Assembly: GCA_021464415.1 (NCBI GenBank)
Contig: CM038466.1
Span: 21,763,017 to 21,827,016, forward strand
Reading direction: 5' to 3'
DNA length: 64,000 bases
DNA from: Lonicera japonica
Lineage: Eukaryota > Streptophyta > Magnoliopsida > Dipsacales > Caprifoliaceae
The first letter of the stretch is position 1; each line of letters opens with the position of its first letter. The notes below the pieces were generated by a model. It had not been told where the DNA came from. It searched no databases and saw nothing but the letters and a program-made list of their open reading frames with translations. Of this stretch, positions 59,131-64,000 are shown one piece after another. A program made the translations under genes and the position numbers.

Positions 59131-61744
59131 TGACACTAATATTCTTTTCCAATTTTTTGAATCGACCAGAGATATTATCATTTATATTCTGATTAAAGCT
59201 TCATCATGTCCTGTTCATTATATATGCGACTGGAAATTATGCCCTCTCAATCAAGGTGCTCTTATTCACCTAACACGAGCATTCCTTCATTTTCAAATCT
59301 CAATATTAATAATGAATAAGTATGTATTTAAGGTGTATATATATATATATTGTTGAGTTCTTTTTCTTTTTTTTATTGCCAAAACAAATTTAAATATTTA
59401 ATTACTATTTAAATAATGTATAGTTGTGAAATTGTAAGCTACAACTTTTTACACTAACGTTCACACTTTAACAAAGTTAAATGAACTTTCTATAGGAGAC
59501 AATTTTAGTGTTAATGCTTTTTAAATTGGAGGGGCAATTTTATTACCTCCTGAAAAATCTCTAGGCAATAATATTATTCTTTTCATAATTAAAGAACGAA
59601 AAATTTAATTAAAATATATTCTATTTTTGTAGAATTTTTAGAAGATAATTTTAATACCAATACACAGTCTTTGTTACATAGTAAATCTGTCACAAGTATT
59701 GTGAATAAATATTATTTCCCTCAAATGGTAGTCATATTGGATTCATATTTTAGAAAATAGAAATGTCGTGTATATATATATCAAATGAAGAACACTACCC
59801 TGAGGATTCGCATAATTAATTATATCCAAAAAAAAAAAGGGTTTATTTCCTAATATTTCAAATTTTGTTTGATATTATAATTTAATTAGTCTAATGGAAA
59901 GGAAGATTTGGTTGATGGTTTAATTTGTGGCCAATAGGGAAATTGCCCCATCGATCAGTTTCAATATAGTTGATGATTTAGACTTTAATTAATTAAATCA
60001 ATTTTGAGTGTTGGTTTGCTTGTCTTGTTTACTTGTAATGGCAGACAAGCTAGATAGTACTTCAAAATTAATTATTTTCGCCTAAAAAGGAATTTGGATA
60101 AATAAGGGCTTTACAAATTTACTAATTATCTTTCAGGCCAACGTTTTATTGCGATACATCTTGGTAGCAAGGCTAATTAGTAATTACAAAAGTTCCTGGG
60201 ATTTTTTCAAGAAAAGTCCATATCCATATTTTTTTCTTGAAATTGTGTTCACATATAATGTACATATATTAGACCTAATATATCGTAAAGTATCACGAAA
60301 TTAAAAATATGACTTATTTTGATTTGCCACGTGTATTAATAATTATTGAACATGCACCCAATTAATATTTCACAGTATATATATATATATTAGATGTATT
60401 GAATATTTGTTCAACTTAATTAATTCTGTTTATGTATGCCATCATGCATGCGTGCAGTTGGGTGATTATTGAAGTCCATGTGTATGTGTAGAGCTTAATT
60501 GTCATTTACTAATTGGAGTTAGTATACCACGCAAACTTGTAATGTAATACAGCAAATACAGTGCAAAATACACGAAATTAAAATACTTGCAAATAGTGAC
60601 AGACAGTTAGAATATTTTTATTTTTTTGAGCAACTAGATCAAATATTATCATTACGAACTAAAGATAACTTCCTATCAGTCGAATAATTTGAATTATTAA
60701 TTGGAGTAACCTTTTTTCGTGAAAAATTGTATGTTCAATTATTGCACTTAATAGTTCTGAAAAAAAAATCCACAAAACACACACACACGTACACACAAAG
60801 AGAAGAAGAAGAAAAAAACACTGTTACACCTGATCTTGACAGAGTAAATCACTTTATTAAGGCAAATGTGCATAATAGAATTGTGGAAAGTCATCAAATA
60901 TAAATATATTTTTTTAAAATGACGTATTGATTACGATAAATCACGCAAGATATGTATGAAGACTATTCACATGTCTATCTGGGGACAATTAGAATAATAA
61001 TGAAGACTATTCAAGATGACTTCTTTTTTTTTTTGTTAAAGACAATGAAAAAAATTTAAAATGGTGAGAAGAAAACGTCAATGGTTCTAAGGTCTAAATA
61101 TGAAAATGACCCAAAACTATACAAGGCCAGGCATCACATTCACTCTCTCTATCGATCTGATCACCTTTTCATTTCCTCAATAGTTATTTATAATTTTTAT
61201 CTATTTTTATCGAATACATTAAATGAGTTGCACTATTATTATATCTTATAAACGTACAATTCATACAATACATATCAGTAAAATTATGTGGTAAGAATAT
61301 CCAATAAATATAATATTTCTCCATACATATATATACTTACAAAATAACCACATACAATGCTGAGCATATTATTTTTATATAGTTTTTTTTTCTTAATATG
61401 ACACGTGAAATTAATTAATTTGTTTATGAAGAAGAAACAATATTCATTTAGTGATTAGCTGGCTGTTCCCTAAACTACAAGAGTTGCAGTAGTGATGCTT
61501 ACACTCTCGCCGAGTGTTATTACATAAGACTAATAAAAATATAATATATATGTAACAATTTTATTTTATTTTTTATCTTTAATTGTAGCAACAAACATGC
61601 GGGAACACGTGTCGTGTTACTTTACTCACTAGAGTATTTTTACTTTATTTTTTAAGTACAATAATGAGTTTTGAATTCTTGACTCCTCTTTTTTTAATCA
61701 ATAATTTTAGCAAAGTTTATCACTGTGTTATAAGCTTTGTCAAT
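59131..61744. other. AT-rich intergenic stretch
   Basis: No gene is supported. It contains a CA run (about 60777-60793), a GAA run (about 60800-60818) and TA runs (about 59337-59350 and 60378-60392). Confidence 0.5.
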
Positions 61745-62453
61745 TTGGCGTCGCTAAGTAGGGGCAAGAGGTCAACTTTCTTTTTTTATTTGATTTTTTA
61801 AAATATATATAGTATAAATATAATTGTAGAGTCATTATAAGATTTTTAAAAAGTTAAGAGAGTTTTGTATGATAAATAAAATTTCTATCCTTCGATAAAA
61901 TTTCATACTACTTGATCGAAGATCCAGTACAAACAAAATAGAGTATGTAAGTCTAACGTTAACTTTTTTAATTTGACAAGAATTTGTGAGTTTGCTCAAA
62001 AAATGGTTGAGAGTGGTAAGCATTTTTGTCATCCATTAATGTATTTTCTCATGAAGTTGATTTTATGTTTACTTGTCGCAACGGCAAATGTTGAGAGTAC
62101 ATTTTCAGTGATGAATATCATCAAGAATGACTACGTAATCGAATGTGAGATGAATTTATGACTTATTGTTTGGTAATACACATTGAACAAAACATTTTCA
62201 ATAAGATTAAGAACAAAAAGGTTTTGCAATAATTTCAAAAAATGAAGTCTCGCAAAATATTGTTACAATTTACAATTGTAATCAATATTTTCATTGGATT
62301 GTATGAAAGGCTTCTACTAATGTGCTTGCGTTAAAATATTTACATTATTATTAGTTTAATTTTTTTCGTCATTTTTAATTACTTCAGATAAAAAATATAT
62401 ATTATAGTACTTTGACCCCTCCGTCTAAATCCTAGTTTTGTCTGTCCCTCCTG
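61745..62453 (+). mobile_element. Degraded hAT remnant
   Basis: A hAT transposase C-terminal fragment lies inside (61973-62270). The right border near 62453 has the reverse complement CAGGAGGGACAGAC, similar to the right end of the hAT element at 58490-59122. The left border is proposed at about 61745, where tggcgtcgctaagtagggg resembles hAT element starts of this type. No clear 8-bp target-site duplication is visible, so the borders are approximate. Confidence 0.5.
61973..62270 (+). pseudogene. hAT transposase dimerisation-domain fragment
   Basis: The first frame gives ICEFAQKMVESGKHFCHPLM, then LMKLILCLLVATANVESTFS and VMNIIKNDY. After a stop and frameshift it continues LVIHIEQNIFNKIKNKKVLQ, stop, FQKMKSRK. 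The hATC hallmark (L-xx-P/V-ATA-x-VE-x-x-FS-x-M-x-I-K-x-x) is clear although the usual Pro is replaced. It is a second, independent relic of the same transposase class as at 58849. Truncated and frameshifted, so not functional. Confidence 0.8.
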
Positions 62454-63366
62454 CAATAAATTTATGTATCTGCCAATGATAAACAAGAAAGAGAATTGCA
62501 TGATTAATTGTTTAATTGTAGATAGACTTTACCTTACATATTAATCATAGATTTTCTGAAGTCTTAAAGTAAGATTAGAAAGAGGAAAAACATAGGATTT
62601 ATTAGAAAATGCAACACTCGAGTTCAAACATGGACAATTATCCCGAGAATATGGAAAAAACATATGGCTAATTGGGCGATAAAATGATTCCTATCTATTT
62701 ACACATCATGAAAAAAAAAATTACCAACCATCCAAAAAAACTAAATTCTATAAAAGATTGATAAATCATCAATAGAACATTTTGTCAAATTATTTTATTT
62801 GAATTTTCCTATCAAGCACACTCAAAATCAATTAAATTGGGGGTGGGGGTGGGGATAGGGAGTGGAGACATATGTATGATTTTTGTTGAGGAGTACGAAC
62901 ATAGAGGACTATAAAAGTGATCATATTTTTAAATTATCACTCAAAAACATTGCCAATTACAAAAATCTTATATATGAGAAAATAGTATGTATACGTAAAT
63001 TAGGAATTTATAAAATTTCTTTAAAAAATGTCTTCACAAACTTAAATATTGAGATTTATTTATTTATCTTTGCTTTCACAAGAACAAAGATAAACATAGA
63101 GTACAAACAAATTAAGTTAAAGAAGCTAGTACAAGAAATAAATAGTTGCACTTATTTCAAAAAATAAATTTCTGGTGTCGCGTGCACAAAAATGCCAATT
63201 AAATTATTGATACAAAAGTGGACATACAACTACCACAATAAGAGTAGACACAACAATAGGCTTACTTGTTACGAGGATAAGGTGAATGGCAACAAGTTAC
63301 AAAGTCATTGAAATTATTTGCTTTAGCATGCACAAAATTAAATAGTATTATCAGCGGAGGTAAAAA
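62454..63366. other. AT-rich noncoding stretch
   Basis: No gene is supported; a G-rich motif at 62839-62860 is listed separately. The reading frame at 62883-63167 is AT-driven, with no domain that I recognise. Confidence 0.5.
62839..62860 (+). other. Possible G-quadruplex motif
   Basis: Four G runs (5, 5, 4 and 3 bases) are separated by T, T and ATA, fitting the standard G-quadruplex pattern. It stands out in very AT-rich DNA. Confidence 0.65.
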
Positions 63367-63553
63367 CTACTCATAATGTTTCAAATTAGGAGTGACTTTT
63401 ATTTTCAAGAAGTCTCAAATTAAAAGTCCCATATTATTTTTGGCATGTAAGAGTGGATCAATAATAAAATTAAAATATAAGTTGTAATTGTGAATACTAA
63501 TTAAATTAAAATAAATATTATAGCTAGTCTCAATTTGAGGGAGGAAGGAGTAT
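63367..63553. mobile_element. Stowaway-like MITE, diverged
   Basis: The left end ctactcataatgtttcaaat and the right end (reverse complement atactccttcctccctcaaa) are imperfect inverted repeats resembling the TACTCCCTCCGT..CAAATT form of Stowaway-type elements. It is about 190 bp and noncoding. Confidence 0.5.
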
Positions 63554-64000
63554 AATATATTTAATTTAGTAACTCATTTATAACAAGAAAAATATTTAAA
63601 ACCACATGTTAACAACTCATTTATACCAAAAAAATAAATAAATTAAATACATATTTAATATTGTTGGACATAAATCTACAATTGCGCTCCTCTCTGTGGT
63701 GAATCCAAAGGGTATATCGAGTGTGCAGGTTATCGAATGCCATGGAGCTCGAATGGGCCTTGCGTATAAGGAAATAAAGTTGCACCTTCGCTAACAGCTA
63801 TAGCTTTTGGCGCAACGGTAAGCGCTTGATCCTCACAAATATAACACATTTTCACACATTTTTTTTGGTGATTTTATTTCTATCCACGATAACTCGCAGT
63901 TAATCCGCGTTATTAAGTTAATCCACATTGCTTACTAAATTAATCCACGAATGTGGATAGACTGACAAAAAATATTATTGATTTAATTTTATAAATATTA
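63554..64000. other. Noncoding right edge with a SINE-like phrase
   Basis: No gene is seen. Near 63795-63835 'ctaacagctatagcttttgg' is followed by cgcaacggtaagcgcttgat. The first part resembles the LTR of the TRIM-like element at 41738 and the second a SINE box A. The final 100 bp repeat 'ttaatccac'-type phrases three times. Confidence 0.4.

Overview
This is a gene-poor, very AT-rich stretch of nuclear DNA from a flowering plant, most likely a eudicot. The plant assignment rests on one intact gene for a plant-type GATA zinc-finger transcription factor and on plant-style transposable elements: L1-type LINEs whose ORF1 carries a CCHC knuckle and whose ORF2 ends in RNase H, a MULE transposase remnant, hAT remnants of the TTF/ZMYM type, PIF/Harbinger, Stowaway and hAT-like MITEs, a Helitron end, and tRNA-derived SINEs. 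I cannot name the species.

Layout. 1-6.6 kb: noncoding, built of diverged direct repeats, with a small foldback MITE at 4747-4893. 6.9-8.3 kb: broken LINE fragment, minus strand. 8.8-11.7 kb: MITEs and the C-terminal end of a MULE transposase gene. 11.7-16.6 kb: no gene seen. 16657-19595: a 2.9-kb near-perfect palindrome (arms about 1.44 kb, loop 58 nt). 20136-21970: a putative Helitron holding a 410-bp tandem duplication. 22463-22661: a SINE with a 13-bp target-site duplication. 23003-24037: the GATA gene (two exons, 314 residues), the only intact protein-coding gene I can support. 25.8-27.8 kb: nested terminal-inverted-repeat elements. 28.9-37.1 kb: a nearly full-length but dead L1-type LINE on the minus strand, split by a 1425-bp insertion with a 5-bp target-site duplication. 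38-57 kb: intergenic DNA with many MITEs, including one case where a Harbinger-type MITE sits inside a member of another MITE family, and a very short LTR (TRIM-like) remnant. 58490-59122: a 633-bp hAT deletion derivative with an 8-bp target-site duplication that keeps only the last piece of its transposase. 61.7-62.5 kb: a second hAT remnant.

The genes do not form a pathway. The window is one regulatory gene within a transposon-rich intergenic landscape. I found no coding system that looks new. The most unusual structures are the long palindrome with a patchwork loop, the nested elements whose target-site duplications can be read directly, and the SINE just upstream of the GATA gene. Most short open reading frames here lie in simple or repeated DNA and are not supported as genes.
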